Shown here piece by piece: positions 34,555 to 42,894 of a stretch of DNA of 64,000 nt. Both the position numbers and the translations under genes were made by a program. Source of the DNA: Martelella mediterranea (GTDB taxonomy: Bacteria > Pseudomonadota > Alphaproteobacteria > Rhizobiales > Rhizobiaceae); the NCBI GenBank assembly GCA_003001975.1, contig PVUG01000018.1:1-64000 (forward strand), given 5' to 3'. The notes under the pieces are model-generated. The model ran no database searches, was not told the origin of the DNA, and saw only the letters and a list, made by a program, of their open reading frames with translations. Position 1 is the first letter of the stretch; every line of letters begins with the position of its first letter.

Positions 34555-35622
34555 GTGGCCAAGGTATTGATTTCGGATGTCGAGAAGTATTACGGCGCCT
34601 TTCAGGCCATGAAGGGCATTTCCGTCGATATCGAAGACGGCGAATTCGTTGTGCTCGTCGGTCCTTCGGGATGCGGCAAGTCAACGCTTTTGCGGATGAT
34701 CGCAGGCCTTGAGGAAATCACATTCGGCACCATCGACATTGGTGGCACCGTCGTGAACGATCTGCCGGCGAAGAACCGGAACATCGCCATGGTGTTCCAG
34801 AACTATGCCCTTTATCCGCACAAAACCGTTGAACAGAACATGGGCTTCTCGCTGAAGCTGGCAAAGTTTCCCAAACAGGAAGCGCATGCCAAGGTTTTGC
34901 AGGCAGCCGAGATTCTTGGCCTGACCGACCTTCTCGACCGCTATCCGCGGCAATTGTCCGGCGGCCAGCGGCAGCGGGTCGCCATGGGACGGGCTATCGT
35001 TCGTTCTCCGAAGGTCTTTCTGTTCGACGAACCCCTGTCCAATCTCGATGCGAAGCTTCGCGTGCAGATGCGTGCCGAAATCAAGGAACTTCACCAGAAG
35101 CTTCGGACGACGACCATCTATGTCACCCACGATCAGGTCGAGGCCATGACCATGGGCGACAAGATCGTCGTCATGCGCGATGGCATCATCGAGCAAATCG
35201 GCTCGCCCCTCGACCTTTACGATCAGCCCCTCAACACCTTCGTGGCATCCTTCATCGGCAGCCCTTCCATGAACCTGATTACGGGTGAAACGACGGCCGA
35301 CGGGTTTCGAACGACCGGCGGCGTGTTGTTGCCCGTGCCGTTTTCCGCCGGAAACGGCGCCATTTACGGCGTGCGACCCGAGCATCTGCAGCTGGACGAT
35401 GACGGCGTGGACATGACGGTCACGGTGGTCGAGCCAATCGGCTCCGAGGTGCAGATCCATGGCCGGATCGGCGACTTCCCGGTTGTTGCCGTGCTCAAGG
35501 ATCGGGTCATGCCCGACCCCGGCTCGACAATTCGGGTCGGGCCGAAACTGGAGGCGGTCCATATCTTCGACGCGGATGGCGACGTCATCGAAAGACCGGC
35601 TTTTGAGACCGTTTCCGTCTGA
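34555..35622 (+). CDS. Carbohydrate ABC transporter ATPase (UgpC/MalK type)
   Basis: A 355-residue ATPase. GPSGCGKST (37-45) is Walker A, LSGGQRQRVAMGRAIVR is the signature and VFLFDEPLSNLD is Walker B. The C-terminal 120 residues form the TOBE/regulatory domain with GVRPEHLQL. It energises the MalFG-type permeases of the same operon. The start is GTG 34555 with GAAGGGGGGAAG just upstream. ATPases of this group can serve several sugar importers. Confidence 0.95.
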   Translation: MAKVLISDVEKYYGAFQAMKGISVDIEDGEFVVLVGPSGCGKSTLLRMIAGLEEITFGTIDIGGTVVNDLPAKNRNIAMVFQNYALYPHKTVEQNMGFSLKLAKFPKQEAHAKVLQAAEILGLTDLLDRYPRQLSGGQRQRVAMGRAIVRSPKVFLFDEPLSNLDAKLRVQMRAEIKELHQKLRTTTIYVTHDQVEAMTMGDKIVVMRDGIIEQIGSPLDLYDQPLNTFVASFIGSPSMNLITGETTADGFRTTGGVLLPVPFSAGNGAIYGVRPEHLQLDDDGVDMTVTVVEPIGSEVQIHGRIGDFPVVAVLKDRVMPDPGSTIRVGPKLEAVHIFDADGDVIERPAFETVSV

Positions 35623-35731
35623 TGAAGACGGTTTCTGGTCGTCGGCGGGGTGCTGCGCGCCAGCGCGTGTTGCGGAACAGGCCCGCCGCCGGAACGCCCG
35701 AAGAACCTGAATGGATGAAAGGCATCTGAAC

Positions 35732-36601
35732 ATGAAAATTGGTTTCATCGGACTGGGCGTCATGGGGCGCCCGATGGTGGGACATCTGATCGAAGCGGGC
35801 CACGAGGTTTCTCTTCATCGCGTAAAGGTTGTCAGCCGTTTCCTCGTCGAAAAAGGCGGTGCGGAGGCTGCCAGTGCAAGAGCGGCAGTCGAAGGCGCGG
35901 ATGCTGTCATCCTGATGCTGCCGGATACGCCCGATGTCGAAGCCGTGCTCTTCGGCAAAGATGGCGTGGCCGAGGGGCTGCCCACGGGCGCGTTGGTGAT
36001 CGACATGAGCTCGATCTCACCCGTGGCGACCAAGGGCTTCGCCAAACGGATCGAGACCGCCGGGGGCCTATGGCTGGACGCGCCTGTTTCAGGCGGTCAG
36101 GCGGGGGCCGAGAATGCTGCCCTGACGATCATGTGCGGCGGTTCGGACGAGGCCTTCGCCATGGCAAAACCTCTCCTCGATACAATGGGGAAACGCATCA
36201 CCCTCGTCGGCGGCGTCGGGGCAGGGCAGACCGCAAAGGTCTGCAACCAGATCATCGTCGGTCTCACGATCCAGGCGGTCGCCGAGGCGCTGACCCTCGC
36301 CGAGGCCGCCGGCGCCGATCCCGCAATGGTGCGCGAGGCCCTGATGGGCGGCTTTGCCGACAGCACCATTCTGAATGTCCACGGCAAGCGGATGATCGAC
36401 AAGGCGTTCGAGCCCGGTTTCCGAATTGGCCTCCACCGCAAGGACATGTCTCTGGCCGTCGACGCGGCCCGGGCGCTGGACCTGGCATTGCCCAACACCG
36501 CTACGGTGCAACACCTCATGAACGCGGCGGTCGGACGCGGCGAAGGCGACCTCGATCACGCCGCCCTGATACGAACCCTCAAGGACCTGTCAGGCCGGTA
36601 A
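35732..36601 (+). CDS. NAD(P)-dependent beta-hydroxyacid dehydrogenase (GarR/HIBADH family)
   Basis: A 289-residue paralogue of the protein encoded at 15842. GFIGLGVMG (4-12) is the nucleotide motif, DAPVSGG (116-122) the substrate loop and K169 in GQTAKV the catalytic lysine. ATG 35732 was chosen over 35711 because AAAGG lies nearby and the family begins directly with the Rossmann strand. As last gene of the sugar-import cluster, it may process a hydroxyacid or semialdehyde from the glycoside. The exact substrate is unknown. Confidence 0.87.
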   Translation: MKIGFIGLGVMGRPMVGHLIEAGHEVSLHRVKVVSRFLVEKGGAEAASARAAVEGADAVILMLPDTPDVEAVLFGKDGVAEGLPTGALVIDMSSISPVATKGFAKRIETAGGLWLDAPVSGGQAGAENAALTIMCGGSDEAFAMAKPLLDTMGKRITLVGGVGAGQTAKVCNQIIVGLTIQAVAEALTLAEAAGADPAMVREALMGGFADSTILNVHGKRMIDKAFEPGFRIGLHRKDMSLAVDAARALDLALPNTATVQHLMNAAVGRGEGDLDHAALIRTLKDLSGR

Positions 36602-36814
36602 CATTGCGCTGGAACCGAAAAAGGAATGCGATCCTGAAAAGCAACCAGACCCGGATATCTTTCGGCGCCTTCTGTTGGCACAAATCGTACCTGAAAGGCG
36701 GACAGTGATTACAAGATCGTCACTTGATCCTGCCGGTTGCGCCTCCCTTGAGGAGCAGGTCAGCAGTCCCCCTCAAGCTCGCTCTTCTTTATCTCTGCCT
36801 TTGCCGCAAATGTC

Positions 36815-36829
36815 GGCACGCTTCTTGCT
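36815..36829 (+). promoter_or_regulatory. Sigma-54 promoter of ridA-like gene
   Basis: GGCACG-CTTC-TTGCT has GG at 36815-36816 and GC at 36827-36828 separated by exactly 10 bases, matching the -24/-12 consensus TGGCACG-N4-TTGCW at all but the first base. Transcription would begin near 36840, about 45 bases before the gene. An enhancer-binding activator is expected; I found no certain NtrC site. Confidence 0.65.
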
Positions 36830-36883
36830 CGTTTCAGCGCGATCGCTTTTGATCATGAGATTCGCTGATACAAGGAGAACAAT

Positions 36884-37357
36884 GTGGAAGTTTCCGGAAT
36901 TGAACACAAGCTGCAGTCAATTGGCCTCGAACTGCCATCGTCGTCTCCGTCTCGGGCCAATTTTCTGCCGTACAAGCAAAGCGGCAGTTTGCTCTTTCTT
37001 GCCGGACAAATCTGCGAATGGAATGGCGTGCCGCAGTTTTTCGGTCCGGTGAAAGACGGTTACGATCTCACGGAGGCCAAGAAGGCTGCCGAAATGTGCG
37101 CCCTCAACCTGCTGTTCAACATCAGACAGGCTGCCGGTTCCCTCGATAATGTCGTATCCGTCCTGCGTCTCGGCGCCTTTGTTTCAGCACCTTCCGGCTT
37201 TCCGGATGGCCCGAAAATTGCCGATGGGGCATCGGAGCTGTTCATCAATCTCTTTGGTGAAAGCGGTCGCCATGCCCGCACGGCCGTCTGCGTTTCAAGC
37301 CTGCCTGCCAATGCATTGGTGGAAGTCGACGCGATCGTCGAGATAAAGGCAGGATGA
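36884..37357 (+). CDS. RidA-family protein (enamine/imine deaminase type)
   Basis: A 157-residue RidA/YjgF protein of the longer, Atu1755-like branch: FLPYKQSGSLLFLAGQICEW at the start, and RTAVCVSSLPANALVEVDAI at the end, which holds the arginine needed for imine hydrolysis. The start is GTG 36884 after AAGGAGA; the ATG two bases earlier is out of frame. RidA proteins hydrolyse reactive enamines or, in RutC, aid pyrimidine breakdown. Sigma-54 control and the nearby amidohydrolases point to nitrogen catabolism. Confidence 0.9.
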   Translation: MEVSGIEHKLQSIGLELPSSSPSRANFLPYKQSGSLLFLAGQICEWNGVPQFFGPVKDGYDLTEAKKAAEMCALNLLFNIRQAAGSLDNVVSVLRLGAFVSAPSGFPDGPKIADGASELFINLFGESGRHARTAVCVSSLPANALVEVDAIVEIKAG

Positions 37358-37361
37358 AAAA

Positions 37362-37401
37362 TTGCGGAAGGCGCGGCGCCGTGTGACAACGCCTTCCGCA
37401 A
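37362..37401 (+). terminator. Strong hairpin after ridA-like gene
   Basis: TTGCGGAAGGCG (37362-37373) and CGCCTTCCGCAA (37390-37401) form a perfect 12-bp stem starting 5 bases after the stop codon. There is no T-run. It most likely ends the ridA transcript before the independent promoter at 37668. Confidence 0.6.
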
Positions 37402-37667
37402 TCATCTGCCTATGGCGCCGTCTAATTTTTCGGCAAGCATAAAAAATAGCCATTAGCGCAGCTAATTTCATATTCTAACGTGTTGCAAACACGTGCAAAT
37501 CGTCGGCACCTCCTGCCGGTACCTATGCTTAGACGATAGTCACCCCTCAAAAAAGATCAGCCTTCTGCCGCCCCATCCTTCCGGCTTGGTGACCGTCGTC
37601 GCGATCATGATGTGCTGCGATACACGGTTAATCTATTAAGTATATGAAAATAAAGTAAATTTTAGTT
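37402..37667. other. Intergenic region upstream of ABC operon
   Basis: No gene is seen. It is AT-richer than its surroundings and contains TTGCA-AACACG-TGCAA (around 37483-37498) and GGCACC-TCCT-GCCGGTACC, either of which could bind an activator for the sigma-54 promoter that follows. Their spacing does not match the NtrC consensus. Confidence 0.4.
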
Positions 37668-37685
37668 TGGCACAGGACTTGCAAG
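37668..37685 (+). promoter_or_regulatory. Sigma-54 promoter of ABC-amidase operon
   Basis: TGGCAC-AGGAC-TTGCA agrees with the -24/-12 consensus, with GG at 37669-37670 and GC at 37681-37682, 10 bases apart. It lies 75 bases before the ATPase gene. It suggests that the whole operon responds to nitrogen status or a specific enhancer-binding protein. Confidence 0.75.
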
Positions 37686-37761
37686 GTTGGTGGCAGCAGA
37701 TTGTTTCGCAAATAGCAAGGCTGATAATTCGGTTAGGCCGCATCCGTTCACGGAGATTGAA

Positions 37762-38556
37762 ATGTACCCCAATGTTAAACTGAGTTTGGAAAATCTATCG
37801 ATGGTCTTCGAGACCAAGGACGGCCCGTTTCAGGCTTTGGCGCCAGTGAACCTCGATGTTTCTGCCGGTCGTTTCATCAGTCTCATCGGGCCGTCCGGTT
37901 GCGGCAAGAGTACAATATTCAACATTGTCGCCGGACTTCAGCCGCCCACAACGGGGCGGGTGCTGATCGACGGCGAAGATGCGACCGGCCAGATTGGCCG
38001 TGTCGGTTATATGCTGCAGAAGGACCTGCTTTTGCCTTGGCGCACGGTGCTCGACAATGTGGCGCTTGGCATGGAAATCCAGGGGATGCCGATCCGCGAA
38101 GCCCGCGAACGTGCCCATCCCTATCTTGCGCGCTATGGGCTCGGTGGCTTCGAAAACCAGTATCCGAATTCGCTTTCGGGCGGCATGCGCCAGCGCGCTG
38201 CGCTGCTGCGTACCCTGCTGCTCGACAATGACGTCGTGCTGCTTGACGAACCCTTTGGCGCGCTTGATGCGCAGACCAAGCGGCAAATGCAGGAATGGCT
38301 GTTGCAGATCTGGTCGGACTTCAACAAAACCGTGCTTTTCGTCACTCACGATATCGACGAGGCCATCTACCTCTCCGACGAGATCTGCGTCATGGGAACG
38401 CGCCCCGGCCGCGTCGTCAAACGCATGGAAACGCCGCTCGAACGCCCCCGCAAACGTTCGATCGTTGTCGAGCCGGCATTCATTGACCTCAAACACCATT
38501 GCCTCGACCTGCTCGATACCAGACCCGAGGACAGCGCCCTCGAAGCCGCCGAGTGA
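37762..38556 (+). CDS. ABC transporter ATPase (SsuB/TauB type)
   Basis: A 264-residue ATPase of the nitrate/sulfonate/taurine class. GPSGCGKSTIFNIVAGL is Walker A, GYMLQKDLLLPWRTV is the Q-loop typical of SsuB and TauB, LSGGMRQRAALLRTL is the signature and VVLLDEPFGALD is Walker B. ATG 37762 was chosen for the GGAGA site and because the transcript from the sigma-54 promoter would begin near 37694. It powers the permease and binding protein that follow. Confidence 0.94.
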   Translation: MYPNVKLSLENLSMVFETKDGPFQALAPVNLDVSAGRFISLIGPSGCGKSTIFNIVAGLQPPTTGRVLIDGEDATGQIGRVGYMLQKDLLLPWRTVLDNVALGMEIQGMPIREARERAHPYLARYGLGGFENQYPNSLSGGMRQRAALLRTLLLDNDVVLLDEPFGALDAQTKRQMQEWLLQIWSDFNKTVLFVTHDIDEAIYLSDEICVMGTRPGRVVKRMETPLERPRKRSIVVEPAFIDLKHHCLDLLDTRPEDSALEAAE

Positions 38557-38576
38557 GCACAGAAAGGCCCACGAGA

Positions 38577-39422
38577 ATGATACAAGCCATCACACAAACC
38601 ATTTCGAAACTTCAGCCCGGCGCCACGCCCAGACGCGGCTATCGCAAGCTTCCGGTTGCAAGGGTTTGGCCAAGCTGGGCCATCGCTCTCGCTCAGGTCG
38701 GTATTGTAATCGTCCTGATCGCTTTATGGGAGGTCGGCGCGCGCACCGGCTTTGTCGATGCCTTCTTCTGGTCGCAGCCCTCGGCCATCTGGGCCACGGC
38801 AAAGACCTTCTTCACCAGCGGCACAGCCTTTATCGACATCAGCTTCACCTTCCGCTCGACCCTGCTCGGCTTTTTCTTCGGGACGTTGATTGGATCTGCC
38901 ATTGGCCTGTCCTTCTGGTGGTCGAAGAATTATGCCGCCATCGCCCAACCCTACATCATCTGCTTTGAATCGCTGCCAAAACTGGCGCTGGCACCGTTGG
39001 TGGTGCTGATTTTCGGCATGGGCCTTGCTTCCAAGGTCGCGATCGCCATCGCGCTCACTGTCGTCGTATCGACACTGACCACCTATTCCGGGGTCAAGAC
39101 GCTCGATCGGGATTCCGAACGGTTGTTCTATTCGCTCGGCGCCAGCCGTTGGCAGGTCTTTACCAAATTCGTCGTCCCGTCCTGCCTTCCGTGGATCATC
39201 TCGGTGCTCAGGGTCAATATCGGCCTGGCGCTGACCGGCTCCATCGTTGGCGAATTCATCTCCTCCCAATACGGTCTCGGTCGCACGATCCTTTACGCCG
39301 GCCAGACCTATGAAATCGCGCTCGTATGGGTCGCGGTCGCCGTTCTCTCCGCGCTCTCGATCGTCATGTACATCGCCGTGTCCTGGCTTGAGAGCTGGCT
39401 GAGAAAGGGCGTGGTGCACTAG
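38577..39422 (+). CDS. ABC transporter permease (SsuC/TauC type)
   Basis: A 281-residue inner-membrane permease. LIALWEVGARTGFVDAFFW opens the family-typical first span, then FRSTLLGFFFGTLIGSAIGL, LPKLALAPLVVLIFGMGLASK and the EAA-like loop SLGASRWQVFTKFVVPSCLP. GEFISSQYGLGRTI is near the end. ATG 38577 is preceded by a modest AAAGG site. It is 20 bases downstream of the ATPase gene. Confidence 0.94.
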   Translation: MIQAITQTISKLQPGATPRRGYRKLPVARVWPSWAIALAQVGIVIVLIALWEVGARTGFVDAFFWSQPSAIWATAKTFFTSGTAFIDISFTFRSTLLGFFFGTLIGSAIGLSFWWSKNYAAIAQPYIICFESLPKLALAPLVVLIFGMGLASKVAIAIALTVVVSTLTTYSGVKTLDRDSERLFYSLGASRWQVFTKFVVPSCLPWIISVLRVNIGLALTGSIVGEFISSQYGLGRTILYAGQTYEIALVWVAVAVLSALSIVMYIAVSWLESWLRKGVVH

Positions 39423-39539
39423 GCGCCGTCTGCCGACGGCAGGAAAACGCCTGAACAAGCCCGCCGGTGAAGCGTGTCCGACAGAAGGCATGCCGGCGTG
39501 GCAGAATACCCACAACAACTCCCGAAACCGGAGACAAAC

Positions 39540-40529
39540 ATGAAGAAGCTTCTCAAAACCACATTCGCGGCTGTCGCACTGGTGACATCCGCTCTTTCCG
39601 GAGCTGCCGTTGCAGAGGAAATGGTGATTGCCGAGCCTGTCCACAGCATCGGCTATCTGCCGATGTATGTTGCGGTCCACAATGGTTACTTTGCCGAGGA
39701 AGACATCGAGCCGACGATCATGACATCGGAAGGCGGTGGCGCACATACCAATGCAGTGCTCACCAAACAGGCCTTCGCCTTCATCGGCGGGCCGGAACAC
39801 AACGCCTTCGCCAAAGCCAAGGGCGCCGAGCTTCGCGCCGTTGTCAATGTCGTCAATCGCGGCAATGTCTATCTGGTCGCCCGTGCCGATGTGCCGGGTC
39901 CGGCCGAGGGCGAAAGCATGAGCGATTACCTGAAGGGCAAGACCATTGCCACTGGCGCCTATGGCGGCACGCCCAACTCGATTACCCGCTACATTCTGGC
40001 AACGAATGAACTCGACCCGCAATCGGATGTGGTCATGCGCGAACTCGCGACAGCCGGCATCATGGCTGCCCTCAAGACAAAGCAGGCCGATATCGGCGTC
40101 CTGACGGAACCGATGCTGACGGCCGGTATCGAGGAAGGTCTTTGGAAAGAACCTTTCTACAATGTACCCAGGGAGCTCGGCCCATACACCTATTCAACCC
40201 TCAACATCCGTCAGGAATCGATCGAGAACGATCCCGAACTGGTGGAACGTTTCGTGCGGGCGATCTCGCGTGGGCTGGACTTTACCCACGATAATCCGGA
40301 ACAGGCGGCCGAAATCGCGGCAATCGAGTTTCCGACCATGGACCCCGAAGCGCTGAAATCCACGCTGGACCGCGCTTTTGCCGATGACCTGTGGAGTGCC
40401 GACGGCGACATCGCGCCCCAAGCCTGGGAGACCGGCAAGGCCGTGGTCATGGGGGCGGATATCCTCAAGCAGGACGTGCCCTATGAAGACATCATCGATC
40501 TGAGCTTCTGGGAAGATCTCCAGAACTGA
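39540..40529 (+). CDS. NMT1/THI5-like ABC transporter substrate-binding protein
   Basis: A 329-residue exported protein. The signal peptide MKKLLKTTFAAVALVTSALS runs to GAAVAEE. The mature part has the SsuA/NMT1 pattern: SIGYLPMYVAVHNGYFAEED, then FIGGPEHNAFAKAKG and LKGKTIATGAYGGTPNS. Such proteins bind sulfonates, nitrate, pyrimidines, purines, hydantoins or aromatic acids. The neighbouring amidohydrolases suggest a nitrogenous ligand here. Confidence 0.92.
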   Translation: MKKLLKTTFAAVALVTSALSGAAVAEEMVIAEPVHSIGYLPMYVAVHNGYFAEEDIEPTIMTSEGGGAHTNAVLTKQAFAFIGGPEHNAFAKAKGAELRAVVNVVNRGNVYLVARADVPGPAEGESMSDYLKGKTIATGAYGGTPNSITRYILATNELDPQSDVVMRELATAGIMAALKTKQADIGVLTEPMLTAGIEEGLWKEPFYNVPRELGPYTYSTLNIRQESIENDPELVERFVRAISRGLDFTHDNPEQAAEIAAIEFPTMDPEALKSTLDRAFADDLWSADGDIAPQAWETGKAVVMGADILKQDVPYEDIIDLSFWEDLQN

Positions 40530-40669
40530 TCACCAGCGCGCGCGGGACATGCAGCCCCGCCACAGACTGACTTCAGGACATTCAGTGCGTTTCAGCCGGT
40601 CCTCCTCAGGCACCGGAGCTGTTCTGCGCGCGCCCGAAAACCGAAACCACCTTTGAGAAAGACAGGCAT

Positions 40670-41440
40670 ATGAGCGAGAAAATCTGGGACAGGTTCCTGA
40701 CAGAACGGGACAAGGACGTCTTTGCCGCCTCCGGATATGGTGCACGCGGCGGCTTCGGAAAACGGCCGGCCCTGCTTGTGGTCGACGTCAACTGGGCCTT
40801 CTGCAGCGAGGCCCCCGAGCCGATCCTCGAGGCAATCAGGAAATGGCGCAATTCGTGCGGGGAAGATGCCTGGGAAGCCATGCCCTATCTCAAATCCCTG
40901 ATCGGAAAAGCGCACGACCGTGGCATTCCGGTGATCTATACCACCGGTGTGAGACGCGACGACAACTGGGATAGCGGCTCCTGGTCGTGGAAGAACGGCC
41001 GCTCGGCGGAAGACACGAAAAAGCCCGTCGAAACCAATCTCGACGGCAACGAAATCGTTTCTGAGATCGCCCCGGCGCCCCAGGATATTGTCGTTTACAA
41101 GCAGAAGCCTTCCGGCTTCTTCGGCACCAATCTTGCCTCCTATCTGACGCTTCTGGGATGCGACAGTGTCATCGTTACCGGCACGACCACATCCGGTTGT
41201 GTGCGCGCAACCGTTCTCGATGCCTTCAGCCTGAATTATCGTGTTGCTCTTGCCGAGGAAGGTTGCTTCGACCGCAGCCAGGCCAGCCATGCCATCAACC
41301 TGTGCGACATGAACGCAAAATATGCCGATGTCGTCAAAACGGCCGAGGTTCTAGCCTTCTTCGACACCATCGAGAAGGGGCAGTTCGATCTGCCGAAGGG
41401 CGCAGCCGTCAAGGCACCGGATCTGACCCCGGCGGAATAA
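40670..41440 (+). CDS. Isochorismatase-fold cysteine hydrolase (N-carbamoylsarcosine amidase-like)
   Basis: A 256-residue cysteine hydrolase. The triad is D39 (VVDVNWAF), K144 or K146 (VYKQKPSGFF) and C177 (TTSGCVRA). The last third, LCDMNAKYADVVKTAEVLAF, is like N-carbamoylsarcosine amidase and maleamate amidohydrolase rather than nicotinamidase or biuret hydrolase. It would release ammonia, with or without CO2, from a carbamoyl or amide group. It belongs to the sigma-54 operon with the importer and amidase. Substrate unknown. Confidence 0.88.
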   Translation: MSEKIWDRFLTERDKDVFAASGYGARGGFGKRPALLVVDVNWAFCSEAPEPILEAIRKWRNSCGEDAWEAMPYLKSLIGKAHDRGIPVIYTTGVRRDDNWDSGSWSWKNGRSAEDTKKPVETNLDGNEIVSEIAPAPQDIVVYKQKPSGFFGTNLASYLTLLGCDSVIVTGTTTSGCVRATVLDAFSLNYRVALAEEGCFDRSQASHAINLCDMNAKYADVVKTAEVLAFFDTIEKGQFDLPKGAAVKAPDLTPAE

Positions 41441-41461
41441 ACGCCGGGAAAGCCTTCAAAC

Positions 41462-41483
41462 GGTCGCCGGCCTTCCGGCGACC
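41462..41483 (+). terminator. Hairpin between hydrolase and MFS genes
   Basis: GGTCGCCGG (41462-41470) and CCGGCGACC (41475-41483) pair perfectly with a 4-base loop, 22 bases after the hydrolase stop. No T-run is present, so partial termination or mRNA processing is as likely as a full stop. Confidence 0.45.
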
Positions 41484-41598
41484 AGATACCATTGCCCGCC
41501 GCAAACCGTCCGGCCTCAAGTCAGTATCATTCCCATGTCCCATTGTTCTTTCGCCCCATCCCGGCGCGCAGCAACACCCGTTTTCAAGGCCTGACTGC

Positions 41599-42873
41599 AT
41601 GCGACTGCTTTCCCGTTATTTCGATCCCTTTGCCAGGAATCCGCAACTCATTATCGTCTGCGCAATGAGTGTCTTCGTCATGTCGGGCGTCGGCCTTGTC
41701 GCGCCGATCCTTTCGGTTTACGCCAACACCTTCTCGGCTTCAGCTACCCTTGCCGGCATGATCATTACCCTTTTCGGCGTTGGAAGGCTGATCATCAACC
41801 TGCCGGCCGGTCTCATGTCGCAATGGTGTGGCAAGCGTGCATTGCTGATTGCCGGTACGATCATTCTCGTGATCGGTGCTATCGGCGCGGCCCTGGCCCA
41901 AACGCTGACAATGCTGGTGGTGAGCCGTTTCGTTCAAGGGATCGGCTCCGGCATCTACATGACCATTGCGCAGGCCATGATGGCCCAGATCGCGGCTCCC
42001 GAAGAACGCGGACGCACCATGGCGCTCTACCAGAGCGCCATTCTCGTCGGCACGGGTATCGGCCCGATGGTGGGCGGCATGCTGGCCAGTCATTTCGGCC
42101 TCTCGGCTCCTTTCTGGGCCTATGCCGTTGTCTGTACCGCCGCCGCAATTCTTGCCTTTTTTCTGGTCGAACCCAAAGATGTCGCGATGGAAAATGCCGG
42201 CCAGTCCGGCGAACGGCAACGCAGGGCCGGCGTAAACCGGAAGCTTTTCATGGACCGGACTTTCTTTTTCATCGGCCTTGTCAGCTTTGGTATATTCTTT
42301 ACCCGAACCGCATCGCAGTGGACGCTTGTTCCACTGATCGCCGCGACGCGATACGACATGAATATCGGAATGATTGGCCTTCTGCTGACGGTCCAGTCGC
42401 TTTCGAATTTCCTGGTTTTGCCGATCACGGGCAGCATGGTTGACAGGTTCGGCGCACGCCCGCTGACCATTATTTCCGCGCTCATCATTGCGACAAGCCT
42501 GCTGATGGTGGGGTTTGGTCCGAGTCCCGCCTGGCTTTGGGCGGGCATGGTGATCCTTGGTATCGGTGGCGGGATCAACGCCCCTTCCATCGTCTCCTAT
42601 GCTGCCGATATCGCACCGTCGCAAAGCTACGGGCCGGCGATGGGCCTGTTGCGAACCTGGGGTGATGCCGGCTTTGTCACAGGTCCGATCGTGGTCGGAA
42701 CACTTGCCGATGCCGGAGGTATCGGTCCGCTCGGAGGGATTGTCGCCAACAGCCTTCTGATGACCCTGGCAGGAATTGCACTTCTCATGATCGGCCGCAA
42801 CGCATCGCCGATCAACGAACCGGTCATCCGCAAACCCATCGAAGAAACATCCTATGCCCGCAAGCGGGCCTGA
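41599..42873 (+). CDS. MFS transporter
   Basis: A 424-residue protein with about 12 membrane spans. The loop between spans 2 and 3, GVGRLIINLPAGLMSQWCGKRAL, is the MFS motif A region, and RFVQGIGSGIYMTIAQAMMA is typical of drug/metabolite exporters of the DHA1 group. It lies between two amidohydrolase genes and may import the substrate or export a product. ATG 41599 starts directly before the first membrane region; no strong ribosome site is seen. Confidence 0.92.
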   Translation: MRLLSRYFDPFARNPQLIIVCAMSVFVMSGVGLVAPILSVYANTFSASATLAGMIITLFGVGRLIINLPAGLMSQWCGKRALLIAGTIILVIGAIGAALAQTLTMLVVSRFVQGIGSGIYMTIAQAMMAQIAAPEERGRTMALYQSAILVGTGIGPMVGGMLASHFGLSAPFWAYAVVCTAAAILAFFLVEPKDVAMENAGQSGERQRRAGVNRKLFMDRTFFFIGLVSFGIFFTRTASQWTLVPLIAATRYDMNIGMIGLLLTVQSLSNFLVLPITGSMVDRFGARPLTIISALIIATSLLMVGFGPSPAWLWAGMVILGIGGGINAPSIVSYAADIAPSQSYGPAMGLLRTWGDAGFVTGPIVVGTLADAGGIGPLGGIVANSLLMTLAGIALLMIGRNASPINEPVIRKPIEETSYARKRA

Positions 42874-42894
42874 ACTGAAGCAAAGGAAGAAAAC

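Noticed and set aside
37402-37667. NtrC-binding sites upstream of the sigma-54 promoter
   Set aside because: The dyads present (TTGCA-N6-TGCAA and GGCACC-N4-GCCGGTACC) do not have the spacing of the NtrC consensus, so I do not call them.
40670-41440. Biuret hydrolase, with the amidase as allophanate hydrolase
   Set aside because: The cysteine hydrolase resembles carbamoylsarcosine amidase and maleamate amidohydrolase more than biuret hydrolase, and the amidase lacks the C-terminal extension of many allophanate hydrolases. It is kept only as a remote option.
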